Both the position numbers and the translations under genes were made by a program. 64,000 bases of DNA from Anaerolinea sp. (GTDB lineage Bacteria > Chloroflexota > Anaerolineae > Anaerolineales > Anaerolineaceae). The DNA is taken from assembly GCA_013824865.1 (NCBI GenBank), contig PNON01000001.1, positions 1 through 64,000 of the forward strand. Direction: 5' to 3'. Positions 27,049 through 35,129 of this stretch are shown here, piece after piece. Every line of letters begins with the position of its first letter. Within the stretch, counting starts at the first letter, position 1. Below the pieces are notes generated by a model. The model saw nothing but the letters and a program-made list of their open reading frames with translations, did no database searches and had not been told where the DNA came from.

Positions 27049-27363
27049 TTATGACTGACGCTTGCCATAACCCAGTTTATAGCTTAATAAAGCTCCAAGG
27101 AAGATGATCAATACTAAAACGATAGCGCCAATGATAATACCAATGGGTCGGCCAGCAGCCAGTTCCTGCTCGGTGAATCCCAGCGGAACAGGCGTGGGAG
27201 TACCAATTTCTCCCGCGGTGGCTTGCGGCAGCACGTACTGTCTCTGACTTCCTGACTCATTTTCCGGGGTTGCTTGAGCACTCTGAACGCTAGCAAAAAG
27301 AATGAGAAACAGGAGAGACAAGAAGAGCTGAATTACTCTGGAAGAACGGGGGAACTCCATCAT
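27049..27363 (-). CDS. Small secreted/membrane protein downstream of the binding protein
   Basis: A 104-residue protein with an N-terminal signal sequence ('LFLSLLFLILFASVQSAQA'), a short extracytoplasmic segment with a 'TPTPVPLG' linker, and a C-terminal membrane helix ('IGIIIGAIVLVLIIFLGALLSYKLGYG'). No domain is recognised. It follows the solute-binding lipoprotein gene by 9 bp on the same strand and is probably co-transcribed. It might be an accessory or anchor of that protein, but the sequence does not show a function. Confidence 0.6.
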   Translation of the reverse strand: MMEFPRSSRVIQLFLSLLFLILFASVQSAQATPENESGSQRQYVLPQATAGEIGTPTPVPLGFTEQELAAGRPIGIIIGAIVLVLIIFLGALLSYKLGYGKRQS

Positions 27364-27372
27364 CCTCCTGAC

Positions 27373-28662
27373 TTACTGGTTAATCCTGGCAATGGCAGCG
27401 GTCACAATTTCTTCGATCGGATCATCAGTAGTATATGCCCTGATGGCAGCATCGCGTAAGACGGGGCCTACGGTGGTCATCAGCGCGTTTTCTGGAAGCG
27501 GTTCGGAAATCTTAAGGATCGATTGGAATGGCAACAATTCAACGTTGCTTTGCGGCCAGTATTGATCGGATACAGGTAAATACCCGGCGGTAGTGCTCCA
27601 TGGAGAACCGAAAGCTGGTTCGGTCAGGAAACCAAGCAGTTCCTGGCGGGCAGCTTGTTTCGCAGGAGCAGGATTAGATGAAGCCCAGTACCAACCTGTG
27701 AGAGTCGTTGCTGGTGTGTCGCCCAAGCCTGGCAGGATGGAATGTTGAAAGGAATCCGCGGCACTCTCACTGACGGAGGAATACCAGTTGATCTGATATG
27801 GCACATCACCTGCGATAAATCGGTCGGATACCTGGCTCCAATCAGGTGTGAGGAGAGTCCATTCCGGGAAGACAGCTGATTTTCTGGCCTGACGCATGGT
27901 ATCCAGCAGTAAAGTCAAGGTTGACGGATCAAGGTATGGTTTGCCTTTGTCATCTATTAATTTGCCACCAGCAGAAAGATAAAGCGTGACAAATAGTGTG
28001 CCATCCGGGTCGTTTAAGTTAGCGCCAAGCTTCATCCCGGAGCTAAACACATTCGTCCAAGTATCCATTTGGTTGGATTTATCCGTGGAACTAATGATCA
28101 CCAGAGCGTCACCAGCTGCAGGGAAACCGAATAAGCTGCCTTGCAATGTCCCTGTTAATGAAAAACCAGGAAAAATACCATTTCCGTCTGCAACCGATTC
28201 CATCGAGTCGAGTGGGGCAAGTAACCCTTTCAATGCAGCGGTTTCCATATCCTTACGTGTGAGCAGGACGATATCGGGTAATACTGCCGGGGCTACCCTG
28301 CTGGTGGAATTCAACAGATCCAGCATATTTTCATATTGTTTCACATTCTTATAACGCAGGTCCAGAGTGATATCCGGGTGGGATTTCTGGAAAGTATCCA
28401 TTCTATCCATCAACATTTTTTGAGTCTGCTCGCCGGAGCGGAGGGAGAAATTATCCGGGATCCAGATAAATAAGGTAACTGGCTTAATTGCAGTGGTGAT
28501 CTCCACAGTCTCAGGGGAGGCAGAGCTGGAGGCTGAGGGGGAGAGGGGGGTGGCTGCCTGATCAAGCAAAGAAGGTTGATTTGCGCCAATCTGACCCGGA
28601 AAGATGGAACAACCGGTTAGCAAAAAAATGACGCAAAAGCAGAATGTATTTTTATATGACAT
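27373..28662 (-). CDS. Extracellular solute-binding lipoprotein (family 1 type)
   Basis: A 429-residue lipoprotein with lipobox LLTGC at residues 14-18, a Ser/Ala/Pro-rich linker, and a mature domain that looks like the family 1 (sugar-type) ABC binding proteins ('VTLFIWIPDNFS', 'HPDITLDLRYKNVKQYENMLDLL', 'LPDIVLLTRKDMETAA'). It would bind a sugar or oligosaccharide outside the membrane. No permease or ATPase genes are adjacent, so it is an orphan here or works with a remote transporter. A TATAAT lies 7 nt before the ATG with no Shine-Dalgarno, suggesting a leaderless mRNA. Confidence 0.8.
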   Translation of the reverse strand: MSYKNTFCFCVIFLLTGCSIFPGQIGANQPSLLDQAATPLSPSASSSASPETVEITTAIKPVTLFIWIPDNFSLRSGEQTQKMLMDRMDTFQKSHPDITLDLRYKNVKQYENMLDLLNSTSRVAPAVLPDIVLLTRKDMETAALKGLLAPLDSMESVADGNGIFPGFSLTGTLQGSLFGFPAAGDALVIISSTDKSNQMDTWTNVFSSGMKLGANLNDPDGTLFVTLYLSAGGKLIDDKGKPYLDPSTLTLLLDTMRQARKSAVFPEWTLLTPDWSQVSDRFIAGDVPYQINWYSSVSESAADSFQHSILPGLGDTPATTLTGWYWASSNPAPAKQAARQELLGFLTEPAFGSPWSTTAGYLPVSDQYWPQSNVELLPFQSILKISEPLPENALMTTVGPVLRDAAIRAYTTDDPIEEIVTAAIARINQ

Positions 28663-28669
28663 TATCTAC

Positions 28670-28675
28670 ATTATA
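28670..28675 (-). promoter_or_regulatory. -10 element of a probable leaderless gene (binding lipoprotein)
   Basis: TATAAT on the minus strand, 7 nt before the ATG at 28662, with a weak TTGCTG 16 bp further upstream. There is no Shine-Dalgarno. Confidence 0.5.
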
Positions 28676-28707
28676 TCCTGCAAATGACAAGCAGCAATCG
28701 ATAGGCA

Positions 28708-29172
28708 TCATGGCGTAGCTGTGGGAAAGATGGGATCCGGGGGGGCGAGAAGTTCGGTAGGAGTCTGGCTTGGCTCAGGGCTGGGAGACGGGGTAACGGG
28801 AGTCTCGGTTGCAGTGGGCAGTGGCGTGAACGTTGGAGTTGTGGTGGCTGTAGCTGTTGGTGTCTGAGTGAGAGTGGGAGTCAACGTTGGCAATTGTGAG
28901 GCTGTGATTGTTGGAACCATTGTCGGGGTTGAAGTGGCTGTCGGTGTGAGTGTGGCAGTCGGAGTCTTATGCTCCCTTTGAGTTGCCAGGATACGCAGAG
29001 ATACAATGCCCAGGCAATAACAAGGCAGGGTGCAAAGTAAGATCACAATCAAGATCCGGCGGGTACGAATAACACGATCAGGATTCACCGGATTGGAGGG
29101 GTTGATTTTCACTGTATGAATCATAACATCTGCAATAGAGTCATGCAAGGAATACCAGGAAGACGCGTTCAT
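28708..29172 (-). CDS. Membrane protein with a long Thr/Pro-rich tail
   Basis: A 154-residue protein with one membrane helix ('RILIVILLCTLPCYCLGIVSL') followed by about 85 residues of Thr/Pro/Ser repeats ('TPTATLTPTATSTPTMV'). Such TPT-rich segments are frequent in Chloroflexota as extracellular linkers or glycosylated stalks. There is no folded domain after the repeats. An internal ATG (29124) is an alternative start. It may be a stalk, a truncated surface protein or simply a low-complexity ORF. Confidence 0.5.
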   Translation of the reverse strand: MNASSWYSLHDSIADVMIHTVKINPSNPVNPDRVIRTRRILIVILLCTLPCYCLGIVSLRILATQREHKTPTATLTPTATSTPTMVPTITASQLPTLTPTLTQTPTATATTTPTFTPLPTATETPVTPSPSPEPSQTPTELLAPPDPIFPTATP

Positions 29173-29237
29173 TTGGATGATCGCAAACTGAAAGTATATA
29201 CCTGTTACGTGTTACCGGCTGGCCAGGTACTTTGGAC

Positions 29238-29243
29238 TATAAT
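29238..29243 (+). promoter_or_regulatory. -10 element of a probable leaderless rnd
   Basis: TATAAT followed by exactly 6 nt and the ATG at 29250, so the predicted transcription start is the first base of the start codon. Confidence 0.5.
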
Positions 29244-29249
29244 CAGGAC

Positions 29250-30383
29250 ATGACCACCACCGATCTGGATCCGCCTGTCTGGGTGGAAACCCCTAACGAA
29301 CTCAACTCGATGTGTGCCTGCCTGGAAAGTGTATGCTGTATCGCAGTGGATACCGAATCTAATAGTCTACATGCGTATAAAGAACAAGTTTGCCTGATCC
29401 AATTTTCGATTTCTAACCAGGATTTCCTGGTGGATACACTGGCCTTACACGACATTTCCAGGTTGGCACCCATATTTGATAACCCGAATATCGTGAAGAT
29501 TTTCCACGCTGCAGAATATGACTTGCTTTGCCTGAAAAGAGATTACCATATCCATATTCAGAATGTCTTTGATACCATGCTGGCAGCCAGAATCCTAGGC
29601 TATCCGGTATTCGGCCTCGGAGCCATTTTGAAAGATAAGTTTGGAGTGGAAATGGATAAGCGCTATCAGAAAGCAGACTGGGCAAAACGGCCGATGCCGG
29701 CTGCCATGCTCTCCTACGCTCGCATGGATACCCATTACCTGGTGGCGCTGCGCGAAATCATGCTTCAGGAGCTGAACGAACGCCATTTAATGGAGTTGGC
29801 AGAGGAGGATTTTCAACGCATCGCGAAAGTCAATGGTAACGGACAGGAACCTGATCTAAACAGCTTCTGGAAAGTCAATGGGGCTCACGACCTCAATCCG
29901 ATACAAGCAGCAGTTTTGCGCGCTTTATATCACGTCCGAGACCACGAAGCCCGCAGAAGGAATATCCCGCCATTCAAGGTATGCCCGAATGAATTCCTGC
30001 TTGCACTTGCAACAACTAAGCCTCAAAACTTGGAAGAGCTGCTGGCAACCGGATTAAATGAACGGTTATTGAAACGTTACAGCCATGAATGGCTGACAGC
30101 AGTAAAGGTGGGTTTGGAATCAGAAGGGCTTCGCCCGCCACGGGCAAAGAAAAGAGATGTATTGTTGAAAGAACGGATTGATGCACTTAAAGAGTGGCGC
30201 AAAAAAACCGCCGCCGAATTAAATGTGGAATCGGATGTTATCCTGCCCAAAGACCTGATGATCGCGATTGCGGAGAAAAAGCCAGCTACATTTGAGCAAC
30301 TCGCAGAAATAATGGCATATTTTCCATGGCGATATACCAATTACGGTTCGCAGATTATTAAAGTAATGCAATCTACAAAGTGA
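29250..30383 (+). CDS. rnd: Ribonuclease D
   Basis: A 377-residue 3'-5' exoribonuclease of the DEDDy group: Exo I 'IAVDTESNS', Exo II 'FHAAEYDLLCLKRD' and Exo III 'YARMDTHYLVAL', followed by HRDC-type helical domains (one around 'AVLRALYHVRDHEARRRNIPPF', a second towards the C-terminus). It trims tRNA and other stable RNA 3' ends. The track start TTG 29232 is less likely than ATG 29250, which sits 6 nt behind a TATAAT. The next gene, also an RNA-processing type nuclease, starts 7 bp downstream. Confidence 0.92.
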   Translation: MTTTDLDPPVWVETPNELNSMCACLESVCCIAVDTESNSLHAYKEQVCLIQFSISNQDFLVDTLALHDISRLAPIFDNPNIVKIFHAAEYDLLCLKRDYHIHIQNVFDTMLAARILGYPVFGLGAILKDKFGVEMDKRYQKADWAKRPMPAAMLSYARMDTHYLVALREIMLQELNERHLMELAEEDFQRIAKVNGNGQEPDLNSFWKVNGAHDLNPIQAAVLRALYHVRDHEARRRNIPPFKVCPNEFLLALATTKPQNLEELLATGLNERLLKRYSHEWLTAVKVGLESEGLRPPRAKKRDVLLKERIDALKEWRKKTAAELNVESDVILPKDLMIAIAEKKPATFEQLAEIMAYFPWRYTNYGSQIIKVMQSTK

Positions 30384-30390
30384 GGAGCTA

Positions 30391-31812
30391 ATGCAAATTC
30401 ACTTCAATGGCGCAGCTCGCACGGTGACCGGGTCACAGTATCTGTTGGAGATCAATGGCAGCAGGCTGCTCCTGGAGTGCGGATTATATCAGGGGCATCG
30501 TGACGAAGCTTTGAACAGGAACCGCGGTTTCCGTTTCGCAGTATCCAAGCTGGACGCAGTGATCCTTTCTCACGCGCATATAGATCATAGCGGCAACCTG
30601 CCAAGCCTGATTGCTGCAGGATACACTGGACCCATATATGCCACGCCAGCCACCAAAGATCTGACAGACATCATGCTGCAGGATTCAGCTCATATTCAGG
30701 AAGCAGACGCGGAATACATCAATAAGAAGAATTTGCGCAGGGGGTTACCTCCTGTGCATCCGCTCTACAACTACCATAATGCTACCCAGGTGAGCCAGCA
30801 GGTGCTGCCAGCGGAATACAATCAAGAATTTCCTGTCATACCTGGAGTTACAGCCCGTCTGTTAGATGCGGGACATATTCTTGGCTCAGCGGCTGTGGTG
30901 CTTAACATTGACGACCACGGGAAAAAGCTCAAATTCTGGTTCTCAGGAGATATCGGCAGGCGTGGTCTGGCTCTGGTGCGCGACCCGATCATGCCGGAGG
31001 ATGGTATTGATCTCATGATGATGGAGTGCACATATGGCGATAAATCGCACTCCAATCCAGATATTGCAATTGAGGAATTAAAGAATGTTATCTTGCGTAC
31101 GATTGAAAGACGGGGGAAGGTCATCATACCGGCTTTCGCAGTGGGCCGCACACAAGAGCTGGTATACGTATTGAATCAGTTGATGACTGAAAGAGATCTT
31201 CCCCGTATCCCGGTTTATGTGGACAGTCCGTTGGCAGTACGCACTACTGAAGTCTATACCCGTCACCTGGAATGCTACGACGCGGAGACACGTCTTTTCG
31301 TACAGGAAAATCGCCACCCAGCGCTTGAGTTTGATATGCTGACGTATATTAAATCCGTGGATGAATCCAAAGCATTGAATGACCGGCATGACCCCATGAT
31401 CATCATTTCCGCTTCCGGCATGTCAGAATTCGGACGTGTGCTGCATCATCTGAAAAACAACATCGAAGATCCGCGCAACACTGTGATCATTGTGTCATGG
31501 CAGGCACCGCACACCTTGGGTCGGCGAATCGCTGAACGACAACCGGTGGTTAAGATCTATGGCGAGGAATATCAACTACGGGCGGAGGTGGCCACCATTG
31601 GTGGACTTTCAGCACATGCGGGGCAGGACCAGCTTGTGCAATATGCAGGCAGGTTGAGCGCAGATGCGCAGCAATTGATCCTGGTGCATGGCGAAGAGAA
31701 TGCTTACGCTGGTTTGAAATCAAGGCTGGATACCATGAAGCTGCCAGCGGTCATCTACCCTGAGTATAGGGATGTCTACGAGAGTGAATCGAGAACCCTG
31801 GTAGCAGGATAA
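30391..31812 (+). CDS. Beta-CASP metallo-beta-lactamase RNA nuclease (CPSF/YsH-like)
   Basis: A 473-residue metallo-beta-lactamase/beta-CASP protein. The zinc motif 'SHAHIDHSGNLPSL' is at about residue 57, with 'DAGHILGSA' and 'SGDIGRRG' next, the beta-CASP cap around 'PAFAVGRTQELVYVLNQL', and motif C 'VATIGGLSAHAGQDQL'. Family members process or degrade RNA, as the eukaryotic 3'-end factor CPSF-73 does. GAGGAG precedes the ATG, 7 bp after rnd, so an RNA-decay operon is likely. The C-terminal 'RMM-CTD' ('LVHGEENAYAGLKSRL') is present. Confidence 0.92.
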   Translation: MQIHFNGAARTVTGSQYLLEINGSRLLLECGLYQGHRDEALNRNRGFRFAVSKLDAVILSHAHIDHSGNLPSLIAAGYTGPIYATPATKDLTDIMLQDSAHIQEADAEYINKKNLRRGLPPVHPLYNYHNATQVSQQVLPAEYNQEFPVIPGVTARLLDAGHILGSAAVVLNIDDHGKKLKFWFSGDIGRRGLALVRDPIMPEDGIDLMMMECTYGDKSHSNPDIAIEELKNVILRTIERRGKVIIPAFAVGRTQELVYVLNQLMTERDLPRIPVYVDSPLAVRTTEVYTRHLECYDAETRLFVQENRHPALEFDMLTYIKSVDESKALNDRHDPMIIISASGMSEFGRVLHHLKNNIEDPRNTVIIVSWQAPHTLGRRIAERQPVVKIYGEEYQLRAEVATIGGLSAHAGQDQLVQYAGRLSADAQQLILVHGEENAYAGLKSRLDTMKLPAVIYPEYRDVYESESRTLVAG

Positions 31813-31884
31813 GGTGGTGTCAGGTTCCATGGAATGATTCTAGAGCTGATGCCAAGATCTGCGTAATATTCGCAGCGGGTCTGA

Positions 31885-31890
31885 TATAAT
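31885..31890 (+). promoter_or_regulatory. -10 element of tRNA-Ser
   Basis: TGA-TATAAT (extended -10, 31882-31890), 12 nt before the tRNA 5' end. Confidence 0.55.
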
Positions 31891-31902
31891 TCAATTTGGA
31901 TT

Positions 31903-31990
31903 GGAGAGGTGCCGGAGTGGTTGATCGGGGCGGTCTCGAAAACCGTTGTGGCCCTCTGGACCACCGTGGGTTCGAATCCCACCCTCTCCG
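31903..31990 (+). tRNA. tRNA-Ser (anticodon CGA)
   Basis: An 88-nt cloverleaf with acceptor stem GGAGAGG/CCTCTCC, anticodon loop CTCGAAA giving CGA, a long variable arm typical of class II tRNA-Ser, T-loop GGTTCGAATCC and discriminator G. The CCA end is not encoded. Confidence 0.96.
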
Positions 31991-31991
31991 C

Positions 31992-32016
31992 AAAAACGCC
32001 ACAAGGCGTTTTTTTC
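31992..32016 (+). terminator. Rho-independent terminator of tRNA-Ser
   Basis: AAAACGCC / GGCGTTTT stem with an ACAA loop, continuing into a T tract. Confidence 0.88.
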
Positions 32017-32098
32017 TTTATATGGTGGGAAATTAACTAATTCGGCATGAATCCTGCAAGCTCTACCTCAAGTGATGTATATGTCGCAAAGGATAACC

Positions 32099-34402
32099 AT
32101 GGCAAAACAGGTTAAGTATACGAGAGGTGGCAAAAATGGTGATTCGCGCATGGGCAGCAGCCGGGGGAAGGTGGTGCGCGGGGTATATACACCAACATCA
32201 CAGCAGCGAGCCAAGTCGGCGAAAAAAGGCGGCTTGAATGTTACTGCGGAACGGAAGCTGGATATTATTGGCGGTTTGCTGGTACTCGTGGGGATATTCT
32301 CCGGGCTTGCGTTGATGAGCCGCGGCAGCGATTTTGCAGCCTGGTGGGCAGGTGTGTTGAAATGGCTGGTGGGGTGGGGTGTGATTATCATTCCATTGGG
32401 GTTGATCGCTGCAGGCATGTTTCTTATTCTCCGGCGAATTGAAAAGCTTCCACACCTGCCACTTGAACAGATCTCCGGCATCGTGCTCCTTTACCTTGAC
32501 TTGTTAGCACTCATGCATTTTATGGGTGGTGGATTGGATAATCCTTACTTATTGGCGGAACAGGGGCGGGGTGGGGGGTTTATTGGAGGTTCCATCATGA
32601 ATTTCCTGGTGGAAACATTGGGCGGATTTGGTGCCTTCCTGGTGATGCTGGCAGCGCTGCTGGTCGGCCTCATCCTCGCCTTCGATGTTTCGCTGGCTCA
32701 GATCCTTGAATTAGCACGGGAGAATCTCCGCGGCATCCGGTTGCCAGTCAGCGGCTCGAACACAGAGATACACACCTACCGACCGCCACAAGATGCTTAT
32801 GATGACGAGTTCCAACCCATTCCATCGAACAGCTCACAGGCGACGGTGATCACCTCTTCTGCACAAGATATGCCGGAGAAGGAAAAAAGAGAGCCTGAGA
32901 CACACTGGGTGCTGCCAAAAATGGAAACCATTCTTGAATATGGCATTCCCCGGGTGGAAAATGAGAAGCAGGATATGGAACGGGCGCGGATCATAGAAGA
33001 GACTCTTGCGTCCCTGGGAGCGCCCGGCCGGGTGGTGGAAATTCTCAGTGGGCCATCAGTGACCCTATTTGGCGTGGAACCAGACTTTGTAGAGACCCGC
33101 TCAGGATCCATGCGGGTGAGGGTGGCCAAGATTGTTTCCCTATCACATGACCTGGCAATGGCGCTGGCGGCCACACGCATCCGCATCCAGGCGCCGGTTC
33201 CCGGGCAGAATTATGTGGGTATTGAAGTGCCCAATGAATCCATCAGTATTGTCCGTTTACGTGATGTGATGGATAGCCCGGCATATAAGCGTAAAAAATC
33301 CCCGTTGCGTATTCCATTGGGGAAGGATGTATCCGGAACTCCATTAGCCTCAGACCTGGCTTCCATGCCCCACCTGCTCATTGCAGGCGCCACAGGTTCA
33401 GGTAAATCAGTATGTGTTAATTCCATCCTTACCAGTCTGCTCATCAACAACACACCGGAAGACTTGCGCTTGATCCTGGTAGACCCCAAGCGAGTGGAGT
33501 TGATCGGTTATGACGGTATCCCGCACCTTCTTACTCCTGTTATTGTGGATGTGGACAGGGTGGTGGGTGCCCTGCAATGGATGATGCGCGAGATGGATTC
33601 TCGCTATCATAAATTCGCGGCAGCTGGTGCCAGGAATCTGGATGATTATAATGCCAGGATGCAACTGCGCGGCGAGCGCAAGCTGCCCATCCTGGTTATC
33701 GTGATTGATGAAATGGCAGACCTGATGATGCTGGCGCAAAATGAAACTGAAGCGGTCATTGCCCGGTTGGCGCAAATGGCCAGGGCAACCGGACTTCACC
33801 TGATTATTGCCACACAACGACCATCGACAGATATTATTACCGGAAACATAAAAGCTAACTTCCCTTCGCGCATTGCTTTTACTGTAGCCAGCAATACAGA
33901 TAGCCGGGTGGTGCTGGATCAGCCAGGTGCTGAGCGTTTATTGGGACGGGGCGACATGCTTTTCCAGGCTCCAGACGCCTCAGCGCCAGTCCGCATGCAG
34001 GGTACGTACGTGTCAGATGATGAGATTCAAAAAGTGGTGGATTATTGGAAGAATGCTGCCAATCAGGGGAGTGAAACGGAATTTACTGCAGGATTAGTCG
34101 ATCAGGCAGATGGCTTGCCAATAGGCGGCAATTATCAGCAACCCGATTTATTCAGCGAAACCGCCGTGGGAAAGCACCGGCTGGATCCAGTGACAAACGA
34201 AGCCATTGATCTAATCCGACGGGAAGGGCGGGCGAGTATTTCACTGCTGCAGAAACGCATGCGTATTGGGTACACCCGTGCCGCCCGGCTGATCGATTAC
34301 ATGGAAGAGAATAAGATCATCAGCCCGCAACTTCCAAATTCGCAAACGCGCGAGGTACTGGATTATGGACCTACTGCTCCACCAGTGGATGATGGTATAT
34401 AG
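32099..34402 (+). CDS. ftsK: FtsK/SpoIIIE-type DNA translocase
   Basis: A 767-residue chromosome-segregation motor. The basic N-terminus is followed by four membrane helices (about residues 55-220), a linker, and the ATPase core with Walker A 'IAGATGSGKSVCVNSILTSLL' and Walker B 'ILVIVIDEMADLMM', plus 'ATQRPSTDIITGNIKANFPSRI'. A C-terminal winged-helix gamma domain ('EAIDLIRREGRASISLLQKRM') would read orienting DNA sequences. It pumps DNA through the division septum. ATG 32099 has AAAGGA 5 nt upstream; the track start is 27 bp earlier. The length is typical of compact FtsK. Confidence 0.96.
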   Translation: MAKQVKYTRGGKNGDSRMGSSRGKVVRGVYTPTSQQRAKSAKKGGLNVTAERKLDIIGGLLVLVGIFSGLALMSRGSDFAAWWAGVLKWLVGWGVIIIPLGLIAAGMFLILRRIEKLPHLPLEQISGIVLLYLDLLALMHFMGGGLDNPYLLAEQGRGGGFIGGSIMNFLVETLGGFGAFLVMLAALLVGLILAFDVSLAQILELARENLRGIRLPVSGSNTEIHTYRPPQDAYDDEFQPIPSNSSQATVITSSAQDMPEKEKREPETHWVLPKMETILEYGIPRVENEKQDMERARIIEETLASLGAPGRVVEILSGPSVTLFGVEPDFVETRSGSMRVRVAKIVSLSHDLAMALAATRIRIQAPVPGQNYVGIEVPNESISIVRLRDVMDSPAYKRKKSPLRIPLGKDVSGTPLASDLASMPHLLIAGATGSGKSVCVNSILTSLLINNTPEDLRLILVDPKRVELIGYDGIPHLLTPVIVDVDRVVGALQWMMREMDSRYHKFAAAGARNLDDYNARMQLRGERKLPILVIVIDEMADLMMLAQNETEAVIARLAQMARATGLHLIIATQRPSTDIITGNIKANFPSRIAFTVASNTDSRVVLDQPGAERLLGRGDMLFQAPDASAPVRMQGTYVSDDEIQKVVDYWKNAANQGSETEFTAGLVDQADGLPIGGNYQQPDLFSETAVGKHRLDPVTNEAIDLIRREGRASISLLQKRMRIGYTRAARLIDYMEENKIISPQLPNSQTREVLDYGPTAPPVDDGI

Positions 34403-34544
34403 TATTTTCTTTGTCTCTGATATGATAACCAACCTATAATCTTTCGTTCAATTCCATAAAGGGGGTTGATTAATATTATTCTGAGGTGACCCCAGACCAG
34501 TACCAGGATAATGAATGTCATCATCAGGCGGTCCTATCAAATTA

Positions 34545-34553
34545 TGGTATCAT
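34545..34553 (+). promoter_or_regulatory. Extended -10 of a probable leaderless gene
   Basis: TGG-TATCAT followed by 6 nt and the ATG at 34560. There is no Shine-Dalgarno. Confidence 0.5.
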
Positions 34554-34559
34554 TTGCAC

Positions 34560-34898
34560 ATGGACGACAAAATTACAATCATAGAAGGACCCACTCCGCA
34601 GTTCATCCATGTGGATGAGGACTGGGCCAGGGGTATTGCCGAGGGGCCGATGAGCCACCATTTCCGATTAACAAATTTACGTACCTTCAATGGCTCTGCG
34701 CTCATCGAACGATGTTACCGGGCCTGGCATACCCAGGGAATGATGTACCTGGAATATAGGGATGAGATGGGATTGACTTTGGAGACTCCCATCCTGGCAG
34801 CCCGGTCTATGGAATCGCCAGAGGGGCAGGTACTCCAGCTCTGGGTGCGGATGGATGAAGAAGAGGAGCCGGAACCACATTCCGGCGAAGAAGAATAG
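34560..34898 (+). CDS. Conserved-looking small acidic protein of unknown function
   Basis: A 112-residue soluble protein beginning 'MDDKITIIEGPTPQFI' and ending in an acidic tail ('RMDEEEEPEPHSGEEE'). No family is recognised. The central part ('LTNLRTFNGSALIERCYRAWH') may form a small alpha/beta domain. The start at 34560 rather than 34515 is chosen because an extended -10 lies 6 nt before it and the added residues look like translated promoter. It lies between ftsK and the left edge of the tRNA-Arg island. Confidence 0.6.
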   Translation: MDDKITIIEGPTPQFIHVDEDWARGIAEGPMSHHFRLTNLRTFNGSALIERCYRAWHTQGMMYLEYRDEMGLTLETPILAARSMESPEGQVLQLWVRMDEEEEPEPHSGEEE

Positions 34899-34965
34899 CT
34901 ACAAAATCTCCCGGTGAAAAGCCGGGAGTTGAATATTTCTAATTAGTTTATTTACCTAAAAAAGC

Positions 34966-35004
34966 AACAAACGTGCGGGTGAGGGGGGCACCCGAACGTT
35001 TGTT
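34966..35004. terminator. Long hairpin just outside the island edge
   Basis: AACAAACGT/ACGTTTGTT (9 bp) and inner GGGTG/CACCC (5 bp), separated by a 2-nt mismatch, with a 7-nt loop. It probably terminates transcription from the 34560 gene. A smaller hairpin CTCCCGG/CCGGGAG lies at 34908-34928. Confidence 0.55.
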
Positions 35005-35068
35005 AATTTAATGATATCATGTCTAACTAAAAAGTCAATAGTTAAATATTAGAAAATATTAATATTTA

Positions 35069-35096
35069 GTGCCCCAGGAGGGACTCGAACCCTCAA
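35069..35096. repeat. attL-like 28-bp fragment of the tRNA-Arg 3' end
   Basis: Identical to 46300-46327, the T-arm and acceptor 3' half of the intact tRNA-Arg(CCU). No other part of a tRNA is present here. A displaced 3'-end fragment is the classic scar of integration into a tRNA gene. Confidence 0.9.
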
Positions 35097-35112
35097 AGGT
35101 ATTTTTATTGTT

Positions 35113-35121
35113 TGATATAAT
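35113..35121 (+). promoter_or_regulatory. Extended -10 of the histidine kinase gene
   Basis: TGA-TATAAT, 8 nt before the ATG at 35130 and only 17 bp inside the attL-like repeat. There is no Shine-Dalgarno, so the mRNA should have a leader of 0-2 nt. Confidence 0.5.
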
Positions 35122-35129
35122 CGAAGACA

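Noticed and set aside
35069-35096. A second tRNA gene
   Set aside because: Only the T arm and acceptor 3' half are present; no D arm or anticodon can be found beside it. It fits an integration scar.
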